DNA from: CAZNPU01 sp964575335
GTDB taxonomy: Bacteria; Planctomycetota; Phycisphaerae; Phycisphaerales; SM1A02
Assembly (NCBI GenBank): GCA_964575335.1
Contig: CAZNPU010000026.1
Location: 1 to 53,715, forward strand
Direction of reading: 5' to 3'
DNA: 53,715 nt
The position numbers and the translations under genes were made by a program. Below are positions 53,622 to 53,715 of this stretch, in pieces (the first letter of the stretch is position 1; each line of letters starts with the position of its first letter). The notes under the pieces were generated by a model. The model was not told where the DNA came from, did not search any database, and saw only the letters and a program-made list of their open reading frames with translations.

Positions 53622-53715
53622 GTCGACTCCTCTCTCGAATTGCGCTCTCCGGGGCGTGGTTTCGAAGATGCGCCTGCCGAACAGATGAAACGGGGCCATA
53701 GGGACCGCGCAGCTG

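Overview
The window reads as a chromosomal segment of a planctomycete, most likely of the class Phycisphaerae. The evidence is large secreted proteins carrying dockerin-like calcium motifs (D-x-N-G-D-G-V-V-D) without cellulosome genes, paired GACC-type cysteine motifs, small Gln-rich envelope proteins, many short genes with long gaps between them, and moderately GC-rich DNA. This is inferred from family knowledge; no 16S rRNA gene is present. I see no prophage, insertion sequence, CRISPR array or recognisable defence island.

Layout. 1-5.9 kb: tRNA-Lys(UUU), a SNF2 helicase with its SWIM zinc-finger partner, a small unknown protein and a STAS-domain protein. 5.9-8.5 kb: a structured intergenic region, an unknown 468-residue protein and elongation factor P. 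8.9-12.2 kb: three secreted proteins of unknown function, closed by a strong terminator. 12.3-15.0 kb (minus): TVP38-like membrane protein, GAF protein, M50/CBS protease. 15.5-16.0 kb: an H1-like basic protein. 16.2-23.7 kb (minus): histidine kinase, double zinc-finger protein, trmB, a one-domain PQQ-repeat protein, rsfS, glycogen phosphorylase, hutF. 24.1-28.2 kb (plus): S9 peptidase, folE and btpA. 28.2-32.0 kb (minus): the threonine-to-glycine pair kbl and tdh, iscX, and an Isc-type ferredoxin. 32.1-36.0 kb (plus): a glycosyltransferase overlapping an LpxB-N-type membrane protein, rlmN and a diguanylate cyclase. 36.1-43.9 kb (minus): a 1021-residue multidomain secreted protein, a helical periplasmic protein, a peroxiredoxin and a SulP transporter. 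44-45.1 kb: the largest gap, with no gene I can support. 45.1-48.6 kb (plus): a MoxR/ChlI-like AAA ATPase and a VWA protein. 48.9-53.7 kb: an SGNH hydrolase, a glycosyltransferase facing it, and a PKD/beta-helix/dockerin secreted protein.

Cooperation. Most of the window is housekeeping: translation and tRNA/rRNA modification (tRNA-Lys, efp, trmB, rsfS, rlmN), Fe-S assembly (fdx, iscX), amino-acid catabolism (tdh-kbl, hutF), pterin synthesis (folE) and glycogen use (glgP). The accessory interest lies in the lineage-specific envelope set at 8.9-12.1 kb, the two large dockerin-bearing exoproteins, the MoxR-VWA pair with its altered Walker B motif, and small proteins made of a single recognisable module (a ClpX-type zinc finger without ATPase, a lone PQQ segment, a lone LpxB-N domain). 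No single locus is clearly a new system. The best candidates are the three-protein envelope set and the structured intergenic region before the unknown protein at 6296.
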